A DNA stretch of 33,680 bases from Ilumatobacteraceae bacterium (GTDB taxonomy: Bacteria; Actinomycetota; Acidimicrobiia; Acidimicrobiales; Ilumatobacteraceae): contig JANYKU010000059.1 in assembly GCA_025358075.1 (NCBI GenBank), positions 1 to 33,680 on the forward strand, read 5' to 3'. The position numbers and the translations under genes are program-made. Under the pieces are notes generated by a model. That model saw only the letters and a program-made list of their open reading frames with translations. It was not told the DNA's origin and searched no databases. This document shows, piece after piece, positions 22,653 to 30,714 of the stretch (its first letter is position 1; every line of letters starts with the position of its first letter).

Positions 22653-23463
22653 GTTGGCGGTATCCGATCAAGGTCGCGCCGCTGTTGCTGAGCAGCTTTT
22701 CGAGCGCGGAGTCGTTGGTGACGAGCTCGTAGTCGTCGATCCAGCCCGGCGCGGCGTCGGTGAGTGCCCGGACCTCGGGGGTGTCGATGGCCGGCTGCAC
22801 ATGGATCTCGGTGACGCCGGGCTGCAAGTTGCGAATCTCGTCGTACACGCGGTCTCGACTACCGGCGCGCCAGTCGTGATCGAAGTGGTCGGGGAAGACG
22901 ACGCCCTGGTCGGCGGCCAGACTGCGAAATGGGAATCCGGCTTGGTCGGCGGTGATGGTCGACGGCAGGCGGATCGGTACGCGGAACTCGACGGCGAGCT
23001 CGAGATAGACATCGAAGAACTCTGGCCGCAAGGTGATGGCCGTGAGATGCGGCGTGAGGTGGGTGACGTCGATTCCCCAAGCGACGGCCCGTTCGATCTG
23101 GGCGCGGCACTCGCGCAACACTTCCTCGGGGTCGGCATGCTCCCACAGGTCGGCGATGTGCCGCGGGAAGCCGGCCTCGCCGCTGAGCAACGAGGGGGCA
23201 TGGGTGATCGGCCCGAATCGGTAGGCCACGTACTCGCAGTTGAGCGTGAGGTGCACGCCGATGTCGTCGGTCGGCAGGTAACGCAGCGCCGCGTCTCGAG
23301 CCCACGGCGCGGGGACCATGATCGATGCACACGTCGCCAGACCCTCGCGAAGGGCACCGTAGACACCGATGTTGGCGCCATGGCAGGCGCCGAGATCATC
23401 GCAGGAGATGATCACCAACTTGGTGTCGCTTTCGTACCCGAGGCGTTCGGCCAGTGATGCCAT
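22627..23463 (-). CDS. YdjC/ChbG-like carbohydrate deacetylase
   Basis: A 278-residue protein of the ChbG/HpnK (YdjC) family, whose members remove N-acetyl groups from sugars using a divalent metal. The motif ISCDDLGACHGAN holds the conserved Asp pair, IGVHLTLNCEY holds the first His, and VTHLTPHLTAI occupies the second metal-His site, where many homologues read HLDSH. The change of Asp to Thr there may alter activity. A fourth conserved element, VTEIHVQPA, is present. TAGCGT ends 9 bases before the ATG. It is convergent and overlapping with the SCP2-like gene. Confidence 0.87.
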   Translation of the reverse strand: MASLAERLGYESDTKLVIISCDDLGACHGANIGVYGALREGLATCASIMVPAPWARDAALRYLPTDDIGVHLTLNCEYVAYRFGPITHAPSLLSGEAGFPRHIADLWEHADPEEVLRECRAQIERAVAWGIDVTHLTPHLTAITLRPEFFDVYLELAVEFRVPIRLPSTITADQAGFPFRSLAADQGVVFPDHFDHDWRAGSRDRVYDEIRNLQPGVTEIHVQPAIDTPEVRALTDAAPGWIDDYELVTNDSALEKLLSNSGATLIGYRQLRDVMRAV

Positions 23464-23472
23464 CAGCTGCGC

Positions 23473-23478
23473 ACGCTA
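23473..23478 (-). promoter_or_regulatory. -10 element for the deacetylase gene (TAGCGT)
   Basis: TAGCGT on the minus strand ends 9 bases before the ATG at 23463, giving a leader of at most a few bases. It overlaps the 3' end of the upstream nuclease gene (stop at 23476). Confidence 0.4.
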
Positions 23479-24006
23479 CCCGCTACATCGCGCCCACAGA
23501 CCGATGTTGTCAGCCGCCGCGGCGCGCGCGGCCTCGACGAACTGGCCGGTGTGAGCGACATTCGGCGGGATCGTCAGCGGCCGCGCGTAGCCCTGTCGGA
23601 TGATCTCGAGATTGACGAACGCGCCGTCACTGGCGAGGTAGATGTAGGCGAGCAGGCGCCCGTAGTCGTCGCGCGCCACGACGTCGCGCTCCAAATGCAA
23701 CCGCGAGCCGGCGGGCAGCAGCGAGGTGGTGAACTTGGTCGCCTCCGGGCCGTAGCACTGCACCGGCGTGTTGGGCTTCTTCGTCTCCGGGGTGTCGATG
23801 CCGATCAACCGCACACGTTCGCGGTGGCTGCCGACCGTCACATCGATCGTGTCGCCATCGACGATTCGCACGACGGTCGCATTGGCAGCGAGTGCTCCAG
23901 CCGACGTGATCCCAGTCGAAGCGGCCCCAGTCGAGGCGGCCGTGGACGCAGGGCCCGGGCGACAGGCGGTGGTCAGCACCGCGATGCAGAGGATGATTCT
24001 GCGCAT
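23476..24006 (-). CDS. Thermonuclease (SNase-like) lipoprotein
   Basis: A 176-residue exported nuclease. A short signal and the lipobox LTTAC (Cys15) are followed by an Ala/Ser/Thr linker with repeated STGAAST-type units. The SNase OB-fold follows: VVRIVDGDTIDV, catalytic R66 and E74 with D71 (RLIGIDTPET), and R117 (DDYGRLLAY). These match R35, D40, E43 and R87 of staphylococcal nuclease, so it should cleave DNA and RNA outside the cell, probably calcium-dependent. There is no clear SD, and no clear TANNNT box at the usual distance. It is divergent from nudC. Confidence 0.92.
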   Translation of the reverse strand: MRRIILCIAVLTTACRPGPASTAASTGAASTGITSAGALAANATVVRIVDGDTIDVTVGSHRERVRLIGIDTPETKKPNTPVQCYGPEATKFTTSLLPAGSRLHLERDVVARDDYGRLLAYIYLASDGAFVNLEIIRQGYARPLTIPPNVAHTGQFVEAARAAAADNIGLWARCSG

Positions 24007-24061
24007 CTGCAGGGTTCTATCGCCGAGATCCGATTGTTCGATGAACGTCGGCCGATGCCCC

Positions 24062-24067
24062 TACGGT
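24062..24067 (+). promoter_or_regulatory. -10 element for nudC (TACGGT)
   Basis: TACGGT ends 7 bases before the ATG at 24075 and argues against the earlier ATG at 24069. Confidence 0.5.
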
Positions 24068-24074
24068 GATGGCC

Positions 24075-24839
24075 ATGTCGGACTTCACCCCTGCGCACTC
24101 AGCACCTGCGGGCGCATCGGTGCACCGCTACTTCCACGTGGTCGGCACGTCGGTGTGGGTCAGCGAGGCCCGCCACAGCGATCTGTGGCCGGCGCACTTC
24201 TTGGGAATGCTCGGCGATCAGGCTTGCTGGGGCGTCGATGTTCCGCTTGGTGATGATCCCGCGGATGGCGCAGCAGTCGATCTGTACTCGTTCTTCGCAA
24301 ACTCCGGCGAGACCGAATGGATGGTGGCCGGCCGCGCCGTGCAGCTCGTCGAATGGGCTCGTACGCACCGGTTCTGCGGCCGATGTGGCACTCCGACCGA
24401 GCAGCAGCCAGGGGAACGGGCGATGAAGTGCCCGTCATGTGGGCTACTGGCGTTTCCCCGTTTGGCGCCGGCGATGATCACGCTGGTCACGCGCGGCGAC
24501 GAGGCACTGCTTGCTCGCGGCGTGCAGTTCCGCAATCCCGTGTACAGCTGTTTGGCGGGCTTCGTCGAGCCGGGCGAGTCGCTGGAAGGCGCCGTTGTCC
24601 GCGAGGTTCGAGAGGAAGTCGGAGTCGAGGACGGCGACGTGCGCTACTGGGGCAGCCAACCGTGGCCTTTTCCGCACAGCTTGATGGTCGGGTTCACCGC
24701 CCAGTGGAAGTCGGGTGAGATCGACATCGATCCGGCCGAGATCGTCGATGCCCAGTGGTTCCGGCGCGACGACATGCCGCCGGTTCCTCCGCCGATCTCG
24801 ATCGCCCGCAAGCTGATCGACGCCTGGCTCGCCGGCTGA
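24075..24839 (+). CDS. nudC: NudC-type NAD(H) pyrophosphatase (Nudix hydrolase)
   Basis: A 254-residue Nudix enzyme that splits NADH to NMNH and AMP; relatives also remove NAD caps from RNA. The zinc ribbon is C101-x2-C104 ... C119-x2-C122. The Nudix box is complete (G162-x5-E168 ... R176-E-x2-E-E-x-G-V). The NudC hallmark SQPWPFPHS (194-202) selects NAD-type substrates. The start is the ATG at 24075, 7 bases after TACGGT. It converges on the S9 peptidase gene across a 23-base gap that includes a run of seven Cs and no terminator that I can see. Confidence 0.96.
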   Translation: MSDFTPAHSAPAGASVHRYFHVVGTSVWVSEARHSDLWPAHFLGMLGDQACWGVDVPLGDDPADGAAVDLYSFFANSGETEWMVAGRAVQLVEWARTHRFCGRCGTPTEQQPGERAMKCPSCGLLAFPRLAPAMITLVTRGDEALLARGVQFRNPVYSCLAGFVEPGESLEGAVVREVREEVGVEDGDVRYWGSQPWPFPHSLMVGFTAQWKSGEIDIDPAEIVDAQWFRRDDMPPVPPPISIARKLIDAWLAG

Positions 24840-24862
24840 GTCAGGCCCCCCCGTCGTTCCCG

Positions 24863-26869
24863 TCAAGCGAGGTGTTGGGCGAAGAAGTCGAGGACGATCT
24901 CGGCACGCTGGCGACGATGGACGGGTGACCCGCTGCGCGACAGCTCGTGGCCTTCGCCGGCGAACCGGTAGAACGTGACGTCCTTGCCGAGCAACCGCAT
25001 GGCCACGAAGAGCTCTTCGGCCTGACTGATCGGGCAGCGGTAGTCCTGTTCGCTGTGGAGGATCAACACGGGAACCGTGATGTCGCGTACGAAGCGAATC
25101 GGTGAGATGCGTGCGTACTCCTCCGGCGCATCGATCGGGCTCGGACCGATCTCGACCCGGAAGATCGTGGAGATGTCGCTGGTGAACTCTTCGGTCAGCA
25201 TGTTGTTGACCGCTCGTTCGCTGCAGATCGCCTTGAAGCGATCGCCGTGGCACCCCGCCAGCCAGGTGGCCATGAAGCCGCCATAGCTTCCGCCGATCAT
25301 GCCGACTCGGTCGCGGTCGCAGAACGGATACCGCTCGAGGGTCGTGTCGAGCACGGTCAGCACGTCGTCGACATCGACGCTTCCCCAGCCCGACCCCGGC
25401 GCGTCCTTGTGGAGCGGACCGAGGATCGACTGGCCCCACGATTGCTCGCGACCCGAACCGCCGCGAGGGTTGCTCATGATCACGGCGAATCCAGCGGCGG
25501 CTTGCACCTGGGCCTCGTCGAACAGGCTCTCGCCGTATTGGGTGTGTGGCCCGCCGTGCACGTTGAGCAGAACGGGGTAGTTCGACGAGGCGTCGAACCC
25601 CGCGGGACGCATGATCCAGGCGTCGATCTCCGCGCTGCCGTCGGCGCACGGCACGGTGAACCGCTCCCAGGTGCTTGGCTTGGCGACAGATCGGTACTTC
25701 TGGGCAAATCGGGTCAATCGTCGCGGTGAACCATCGTGCACGACGAAGATGTCGCCGGTGGCATCGACACTGGTCGCTGCGTAGGCAATCGTTCCGCCGG
25801 CCACGTCGAACGAGTTGACGGTGATCGCACCCGATGTCAGCGCCTTCGGAGCCGAACCGTCGAGCCCGACGCTGAACAGATGAGTCTCACCTCGATCTTC
25901 GGCAGCGGCCACGAGGGTCGAGTCGTCGAGCCATCGCACTGCGCTGCCGCCCGCTGTCGTTTCGAACGTGCGGTCCAACTGGCGCGAGAGCCAGCGATGT
26001 TCTCCACCGCCCGCCGGCACGACACCGACGTGGACGTTCTGGGGAGAGGTCTGGGAGTCGTCGTGGCCGAGGAACGCGACTTCCGACCCGTTGGCGGACA
26101 CGACCGGCGAACCGTAGTTACCGCTGAACCCGGTGAGGCTCTTGATCTCCCCGTCGAGCGAGACCGAGTACAGCGCGGTGGCGAAGTCGAGGTCCCATGT
26201 GTCGTGGCGTCGTGCGCTGAGGACGAGGCCGGACGAGTCGGGCATCCACGCGATCGAGTCGTGTTGGAACTCACCGGGAGTCAGGTTGCGCGGCTCGCTC
26301 GTGCCGTCGGCGTCGACGACGTAGGCGTGCATCGGCCGATCGAAGATCCAGCCGACGTTGTCGAGCTTGCTGAAGAACCGCTCGATCTTGCGCGGCGCCT
26401 GCCAGCTCTCGTCTTCGGCGTCGTAACGCTCGTGTCGTGTTCGACTGTTGAAGGCGATCCACCGTCCATCAGGACTCCACTTGACGCCGTCGACGCCACC
26501 TTTCATGGTCGCGATGGTGCGAGTCTCGCCGGGCTGGGCGACTGGCAGCACGTGCAACGTGCTCGCGTCGCTCGCGTCGCTCTTGGCGCCACGCTTCGAG
26601 GTGAACGCCAGCGATCGTCCGTCGGGGCTCCAAGCCGGCCCGCTGTCGTACTCGCCCCCGGTGAGTGCCCTGGGTGCGGTCGAACCGTCGGTTGCGGCCA
26701 ACCAGACCTGCGAGAATGTCTTGTTCTTGGTCATATCGACGCGCCCGACCACGAATGCAACCATCGACCCGTCCGGCGAAACCACCGGGCCTTTGGCGTG
26801 GACGAGGTTGCCGATGATCCGCTCGGCGATCTGGGCGTGCTCGCTCAACTTTTCTTGAACCGTGGTCAT
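24863..26869 (-). CDS. S9 family peptidase (prolyl-oligopeptidase/acylaminoacyl-peptidase type)
   Basis: A 668-residue cytosolic serine peptidase. Residues 1 to about 400 form a WD40/TolB-like beta-propeller with repeats such as VSPDGSMVAFV, WSPDGRSLAFTS and WSPDGRWIAFNS. The C-terminal alpha/beta-hydrolase domain holds the triad Ser528 (GGSYGG), Asp609 (HSEQDYRCP) and His641 (GEGHELSRSG). There is no signal peptide. The propeller gates access, so it cuts short peptides or N-acylated residues. The ATG at 26869 lies 7 bases after TACGGT. It is divergent from the mycothiol-type enzyme gene, with 36 bases between the start codons. Confidence 0.95.
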   Translation of the reverse strand: MTTVQEKLSEHAQIAERIIGNLVHAKGPVVSPDGSMVAFVVGRVDMTKNKTFSQVWLAATDGSTAPRALTGGEYDSGPAWSPDGRSLAFTSKRGAKSDASDASTLHVLPVAQPGETRTIATMKGGVDGVKWSPDGRWIAFNSRTRHERYDAEDESWQAPRKIERFFSKLDNVGWIFDRPMHAYVVDADGTSEPRNLTPGEFQHDSIAWMPDSSGLVLSARRHDTWDLDFATALYSVSLDGEIKSLTGFSGNYGSPVVSANGSEVAFLGHDDSQTSPQNVHVGVVPAGGGEHRWLSRQLDRTFETTAGGSAVRWLDDSTLVAAAEDRGETHLFSVGLDGSAPKALTSGAITVNSFDVAGGTIAYAATSVDATGDIFVVHDGSPRRLTRFAQKYRSVAKPSTWERFTVPCADGSAEIDAWIMRPAGFDASSNYPVLLNVHGGPHTQYGESLFDEAQVQAAAGFAVIMSNPRGGSGREQSWGQSILGPLHKDAPGSGWGSVDVDDVLTVLDTTLERYPFCDRDRVGMIGGSYGGFMATWLAGCHGDRFKAICSERAVNNMLTEEFTSDISTIFRVEIGPSPIDAPEEYARISPIRFVRDITVPVLILHSEQDYRCPISQAEELFVAMRLLGKDVTFYRFAGEGHELSRSGSPVHRRQRAEIVLDFFAQHLA

Positions 26870-26876
26870 GGTCACG

Positions 26877-26882
26877 ACCGTA
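26877..26882 (-). promoter_or_regulatory. -10 element for the S9 peptidase gene (TACGGT)
   Basis: TACGGT on the minus strand ends 7 bases before the ATG at 26869. Confidence 0.5.
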
Positions 26883-26893
26883 GCCCGATGTGA

Positions 26894-26899
26894 AAGCAT
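26894..26899 (+). promoter_or_regulatory. -10-like element for the maleylpyruvate-isomerase-type gene (AAGCAT)
   Basis: AAGCAT ends 6 bases before the ATG at 26906. Confidence 0.35.
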
Positions 26900-26905
26900 C
26901 CACGG

Positions 26906-27631
26906 ATGGAAAAGAACGAGTTCATCGCCGCACTCGACCGTGACTCGGCGGCGTTCGTCGATGCCTGTGAAATCGCCGGAATGACCACCGCCGTCGCCCC
27001 GTGCCCTGGTTGGACCGTTGCCGACCTGTTGTGGCACCTCACCGAGGTTCACCACTTCTGGGGCACGATCGTGGCCGAGCGGCGGGATGACTGGAAGGGC
27101 TACACGGAGCCCTCTCGCCCCGTCGCCGAAGCCCTCGCCGAGATGTATCGGCACGGCCGCGAGCACCTGCTGACGACGCTGGCCGGGGCCGATCCGTCGA
27201 CCTCAGTGTGGACGTGGGCCGACGATCACACCGCCGGATTCGTGATCCGCAGAATGGCTCAGGAAACTGCGGTTCACCTGTGGGACGCAACCGAAGCCGC
27301 CGGAATGGTGAACCCCCTGGAGCCGACGCTGGCCAGTGACGGGATCGACGAGTTCTTGACCCACATGCTCGGCGATGTCGTCGAGGGGGCCGAGCCGGTT
27401 GCGGGATCCGTGCATCTCCACTGCGGCGACGTACCGGGGGAGTGGACCGTGCGCGAGACCGATACCGGCTTCGCGGTCGTCCGGGAGCATTCAAAAGGTG
27501 ATTGCGCGATTCGAGGGTCGGCCAGCGACATCCTTCTGGCCCTCTGGCGGCGAGTGCCGCTGTCGCGCTGCGATGTGGTCGGCGACGCCGACGTTGCGGC
27601 GCGGTTCATCGCTCACACCAGCCTGAACTGA
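26906..27631 (+). CDS. Maleylpyruvate isomerase family mycothiol-dependent enzyme (DinB-like fold)
   Basis: A 241-residue protein with an N-terminal DinB-like four-helix bundle and a C-terminal alpha/beta domain (from about residue 160). The predicted zinc ligands are H44 (LLWHLTEVH), E120 and H124 (QETAVHLWD), matching the H/E/H site of the mycothiol-dependent maleylpyruvate isomerase. It probably carries out a mycothiol S-transfer or isomerisation in the cytosol; the substrate is unknown because this family is large and varied in actinobacteria. PCPGWTVADLLWHL is the typical N-terminal signature. Its presence, with Mca, supports a mycothiol-making host. Confidence 0.9.
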   Translation: MEKNEFIAALDRDSAAFVDACEIAGMTTAVAPCPGWTVADLLWHLTEVHHFWGTIVAERRDDWKGYTEPSRPVAEALAEMYRHGREHLLTTLAGADPSTSVWTWADDHTAGFVIRRMAQETAVHLWDATEAAGMVNPLEPTLASDGIDEFLTHMLGDVVEGAEPVAGSVHLHCGDVPGEWTVRETDTGFAVVREHSKGDCAIRGSASDILLALWRRVPLSRCDVVGDADVAARFIAHTSLN

Positions 27632-27639
27632 TTCCCGGG

Positions 27640-28374
27640 TCAGGCCAGGCGGTGGTCGAGCACCTGCTGCACGAGATCTTCGAAGAGGGCGAGATGATCG
27701 GTGCGATGGCGCAGCAGCTCCGGATGCCACTGCACGCCGAGCACGGCGGGTGCAGCGTCGATCTCGATCGCCTCGACCTGGCCATCGTGGTTGTGGGCAA
27801 CCGCCCGAACACCACGGCCGAGCCGATCGATGACTTGGTGATGTAGCGAGTTCACGCCGGTTGTCTCGCTGCCGAGGATCTTGGCGAGACGTGACCGGGG
27901 GTCGATGTCGACGCTGTGTGCGGCCTGGTTGTACAGGTCGACGCGCATGTGATCGTCGACGTGCTGCATCAAGGTGCCGCCCATGGCGACGTTGAGCACC
28001 TGGATGCCGCGGCACGTTGCCAGCGTCGGCATGTTGCACACGACGGCGGCACGGGTGATGGCCAGATCTGCCGCATCGCGGATCAAGTCGGTCGGGCCGA
28101 GGCCGGCCTCGGCCGCAGCGCCGTAGTTGGTCGGGTCGACGTCGCATCCGCCCGTGACGATCAAGGCGTCGACGATCTCGAGCATGGCCGCCGCGTCGGC
28201 GGGCTCGACAACGGGAAGCAGCACCGGCAGAGCGCCGGCCCTGCGCACGGCCTTCACGTAGGGAGCGCTGGCGACGTAGTGCAGGATCCCGTCGCCTTCC
28301 TCGTTCGGCACCAGGTCGAGGTGCGCGGTGATGCCGATCCGCACTGTCATCGACGAGGAGAGCGGCAAGGACAT
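27640..28374 (-). CDS. Class-I glutamine amidotransferase-like hydrolase (peptidase C26, PuuD-type)
   Basis: A 244-residue enzyme with the C26 catalytic set: nucleophile C121 (LATCRGIQVLNVAMGG), His217 and Glu219 (GVQWHPE). The oxyanion-type motif IVTGGCDVDP is also present. The family includes gamma-glutamyl-gamma-aminobutyrate hydrolase (PuuD). The neighbouring upstream gene, 3 bases away, is a PuuA/GlnA-like glutamine synthetase, so a gamma-glutamyl-amine pathway is likely: ligation by the synthetase, hydrolysis here. The ATG at 28374 is followed by a second possible start (MTVRIG, 28350), which is where many homologues begin. Confidence 0.92.
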   Translation of the reverse strand: MSLPLSSSMTVRIGITAHLDLVPNEEGDGILHYVASAPYVKAVRRAGALPVLLPVVEPADAAAMLEIVDALIVTGGCDVDPTNYGAAAEAGLGPTDLIRDAADLAITRAAVVCNMPTLATCRGIQVLNVAMGGTLMQHVDDHMRVDLYNQAAHSVDIDPRSRLAKILGSETTGVNSLHHQVIDRLGRGVRAVAHNHDGQVEAIEIDAAPAVLGVQWHPELLRHRTDHLALFEDLVQQVLDHRLA

Positions 28375-28377
28375 CGT

Positions 28378-29757
28378 TCAGACGATCTCGAACAGACGGT
28401 TCAGTTCCCACGGCGTGACGGTGGAAGCCATCGGGTCGCCGCCGGTGGTGTGGAACATCAACCACTCCCATCGCCTGGTGTTGACCCAGTAATCGCAGAA
28501 GTCGGAGCCGAGCACGGTGCGGAGCAAGGTGTCGGAGGTCATCGCGTCGGCTGCCTTGGTGATCGTGTTCGGAAGGTGGGGATAGCCGGCCGGGAGCCCC
28601 CAACTCGTCACCCCCAACGGTGCCGGGGGCTCGATGGATTGCTCGATGCCGGCGATCCCACCTGCCAAGACCGCGGCGAGCACGAGGTATGGATTGGCGT
28701 CGCCGCCGGCGACTCGGTTCTCGATGCGCGCCGCCTTCGGCGAGCGGGAGAGCACGCGCACAGCGGCGGACTTGTCGTCCTCACCCCAACTGGCAACGGT
28801 GGGCGCGGCGGCAAAGCCGATCATCCGCCGGAACGAGTTGATGTTGGGGCAGAAGATCGACACTGCTGCAGGCATCGTTGCCATCAAGCCACCGATCCAA
28901 TGGCGTGTCAATTCGGACAACTCGTGGCCATCGGGCGCGTAGAAGACGGGAACGTCGTCGCGCGCCAGGGAATGATGCACGTGCAAGCCGTTGCCGTATT
29001 CGTGGCTCGGCTTGGCCATGAAGGTCACCGAGCAGTGCTGCTCGAGCGCGACCTCGCGCAACACCTGCTTGATGCGGATGACCCGATCGCAGGCCGTGAT
29101 CGGATCTGCCGGGTCGAGGTTGAGCTCGAACTGCCCAGGCCCTGCCTCGTCGTGCCAGCCCTCGATCGGGATGCCGAGACCGTCGAGCCGCTGCAGCACC
29201 ACGTCGAGGAAGCGCAGCTGCTGTCGCGAGTTGTAGTGGAGGTACCCGAGCGGGGCGTGATGCGCCATCGGGGTGAGGCCCTGCATCTTCTTGGCCCGGG
29301 CCTCGGCGAACGATTCGCGATACAGCGTCACTTCGATCTCGAAGGCGGCCTTGGAAGTGAGCCCGTGGGCCGCCAGTCGTGCGGTGACGTTGCGCAGCTT
29401 CGAGCGCGCGCACACCGGCAGTGTGTTGCCATCGAGGTCGACGATGTCACAGAGGACGTTGGCCGTGCCCGGCCGGTCTGGCGCGGCGACGAGCGTCGAC
29501 AGGTCGGGCCGTTGATGGAAGTCGCCGAGTGCGTCGCGACGCCAATCGTCCCACCATGCGAGGAACGGCGTGCCGCCGATGTCGTAACCCAGCACGAGCT
29601 CAGTGATCGCGTTGCCGAGCGGCAACGACGCCACGAACTTGCGAGTGGAGAGGTGCTTGCCGATCACGAGGCCGTCGATCGAGATGCCCTCGGTCTTGAC
29701 CCAGTTGATGGCGTGCTCTTCCAACCAGGCCTGCGCGCCTGCCGCGTCCATGGTCAT
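28378..29757 (-). CDS. Glutamine synthetase family protein (gamma-glutamyl-amine ligase type)
   Basis: A 459-residue GS-fold ligase that joins glutamate to an amine with ATP. The metal/ATP motifs are FEIEVTLY, GPGQFELNLDP, NGLHVHHSL and RIENRVAGGDANPYLVLAAVLAG. The N-terminal beta-grasp region (to about residue 100) is divergent from true GlnA. The pairing with a PuuD-type hydrolase suggests a gamma-glutamylpolyamine or -ethanolamine synthetase (as PuuA, or GlnA3/GlnA4 of Streptomyces) rather than assimilatory GS. The conserved regulatory adenylation Tyr of GlnA is not evident. The start at 29757 overlaps the upstream stop (ATGA, 29754-29757); a second ATG at 29751 is possible. Confidence 0.92.
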   Translation of the reverse strand: MTMDAAGAQAWLEEHAINWVKTEGISIDGLVIGKHLSTRKFVASLPLGNAITELVLGYDIGGTPFLAWWDDWRRDALGDFHQRPDLSTLVAAPDRPGTANVLCDIVDLDGNTLPVCARSKLRNVTARLAAHGLTSKAAFEIEVTLYRESFAEARAKKMQGLTPMAHHAPLGYLHYNSRQQLRFLDVVLQRLDGLGIPIEGWHDEAGPGQFELNLDPADPITACDRVIRIKQVLREVALEQHCSVTFMAKPSHEYGNGLHVHHSLARDDVPVFYAPDGHELSELTRHWIGGLMATMPAAVSIFCPNINSFRRMIGFAAAPTVASWGEDDKSAAVRVLSRSPKAARIENRVAGGDANPYLVLAAVLAGGIAGIEQSIEPPAPLGVTSWGLPAGYPHLPNTITKAADAMTSDTLLRTVLGSDFCDYWVNTRRWEWLMFHTTGGDPMASTVTPWELNRLFEIV

Positions 29758-30389
29758 CCCCCGAGCATCCACGCCAGCGAACGACCGGTCAACTCGGCCA
29801 GGTGGGCCAGCTTGCCGACCGCGAAGATCTTGCCGTCGAGCAGATCCTGGCCGATCACCGAATTGCCGCAGAACACGTTGAGGAGGGCGTGCTCGCTGCC
29901 GTGCAACTCGTATTCCGCCGGAGTCTCGCCGAGGGTGAGCTCACTGCCGTCGTCGGTGCACACGACCCTCATCGACTTCGGGATTCCGGGATGCGCTGTG
30001 GCGAAGGTGAAGAAACGCTGTGCTTCCTCCTGCCACGTGCCATGCGGAGGCTCGAGCAACTTGCTGACGGTCAATGCCAATTTCAGATGACGGGCGACAC
30101 CCGTGACCTTCGGCTTCGGCGGCTTCTCGTCCGCCATCTTGTTGACATCGGCGGAGATGACGACGTCGGCATCATCCGACACGCCACGTACGACAGTGAC
30201 GCCGCCGTTACCGAACCGCATCGTTGCGGCCTGCGGGTCGACCGTCGAGCGCAGCGCGACGTTGCCTTTCGCATGGCTGATCGCCGCGGCGAGCCTTGGA
30301 GTGCGCGCCGCCCGCCGCAGGGTCGCAGCAAGGATGAGCACGATCGGAACCGGGTCGGGTTCGACGTCGATACGCGCTGGCTCGTTCAT
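29754..30389 (-). CDS. SCP2-like sterol/lipid-transfer fold protein
   Basis: A 211-residue soluble protein with an SCP2-like core: NVALRSTVDPQAATMRFGNGGVTVVRG, then DADVVISADVNKMAD. A C-terminal helical tail contains NVFCGNSVIGQDLLDGKIFAVGKLAHLAELTGRSLAWML, with the DGKIFAVGKLxHLxxLTG segment equivalent to the GKLKxxG lip of SCP2. It presumably binds a hydrophobic ligand. It starts the GS/C26 operon: its stop overlaps the GS start, and TAACGT ends 8 bases before its ATG at 30389. Why a lipid-binding fold is coupled to a gamma-glutamyl ligase is not clear. Confidence 0.8.
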   Translation of the reverse strand: MNEPARIDVEPDPVPIVLILAATLRRAARTPRLAAAISHAKGNVALRSTVDPQAATMRFGNGGVTVVRGVSDDADVVISADVNKMADEKPPKPKVTGVARHLKLALTVSKLLEPPHGTWQEEAQRFFTFATAHPGIPKSMRVVCTDDGSELTLGETPAEYELHGSEHALLNVFCGNSVIGQDLLDGKIFAVGKLAHLAELTGRSLAWMLGG

Positions 30390-30397
30390 CGGCGCCG

Positions 30398-30403
30398 ACG
30401 TTA
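30398..30403 (-). promoter_or_regulatory. -10 element for the SCP2/GS/C26 operon (TAACGT)
   Basis: TAACGT on the minus strand ends 8 bases before the ATG at 30389. Its first three bases, TAA, are also the stop codon of the upstream 101-aa gene. Confidence 0.5.
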
Positions 30404-30706
30404 CGTGCGCTTGCGAGTGGCTTTCGAAGCGGGCGCGTCGCCCCACAACGCCAACTGCTCCCAGGTGATGGCCACATCGCTGACCCGTTGCCACGTCAAC
30501 CGGCCGCGGTTACCCGGCCGGCGCACTTCGACCCGCTCCGGTCGCAGGCTGCGCGCCGCGCCGTTGACGTCGTGGATGGTGATGCTGCCGTCGGCGGCAA
30601 CACCCGACATCTTTCCCGGTAGCCACCGCCCACCGTCGAGCTTGCGGAAGCGCACTGGTTCGCCATTGGTCAAGCGAAGTTGGGCGAGAACACCACTGTC
30701 GATCAT
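30401..30706 (-). CDS. Hypothetical protein (101 aa)
   Basis: A 101-residue soluble protein, probably beta-rich in its first 65 residues (LRLTNGEPVRFRKLDGGRWLPGKMSGV, SITIHDVNGAARSLRPERVEVRR). It has a basic C-terminus (SKATRKRT). The start region resembles small SH3-like barrels, but I do not recognise the family. The ATG at 30706 lies 8 bases after the stop of the SDR gene, so the two form one operon. The stop is inside the next promoter's -10 box. Confidence 0.65.
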   Translation of the reverse strand: MIDSGVLAQLRLTNGEPVRFRKLDGGRWLPGKMSGVAADGSITIHDVNGAARSLRPERVEVRRPGNRGRLTWQRVSDVAITWEQLALWGDAPASKATRKRT

Positions 30707-30714
30707 GGGCGCGA

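Noticed and set aside
24840-24862. Run of C residues between nudC and the S9 peptidase gene as a terminator.
   Set aside because: No inverted repeat next to it; it is just a 23-base spacer.
27916-30090. A 724-codon plus-strand open frame opposite the C26 and GS-type genes.
   Set aside because: Antisense shadow: both minus-strand genes have complete catalytic motifs, and the plus-strand product has no recognisable domain.
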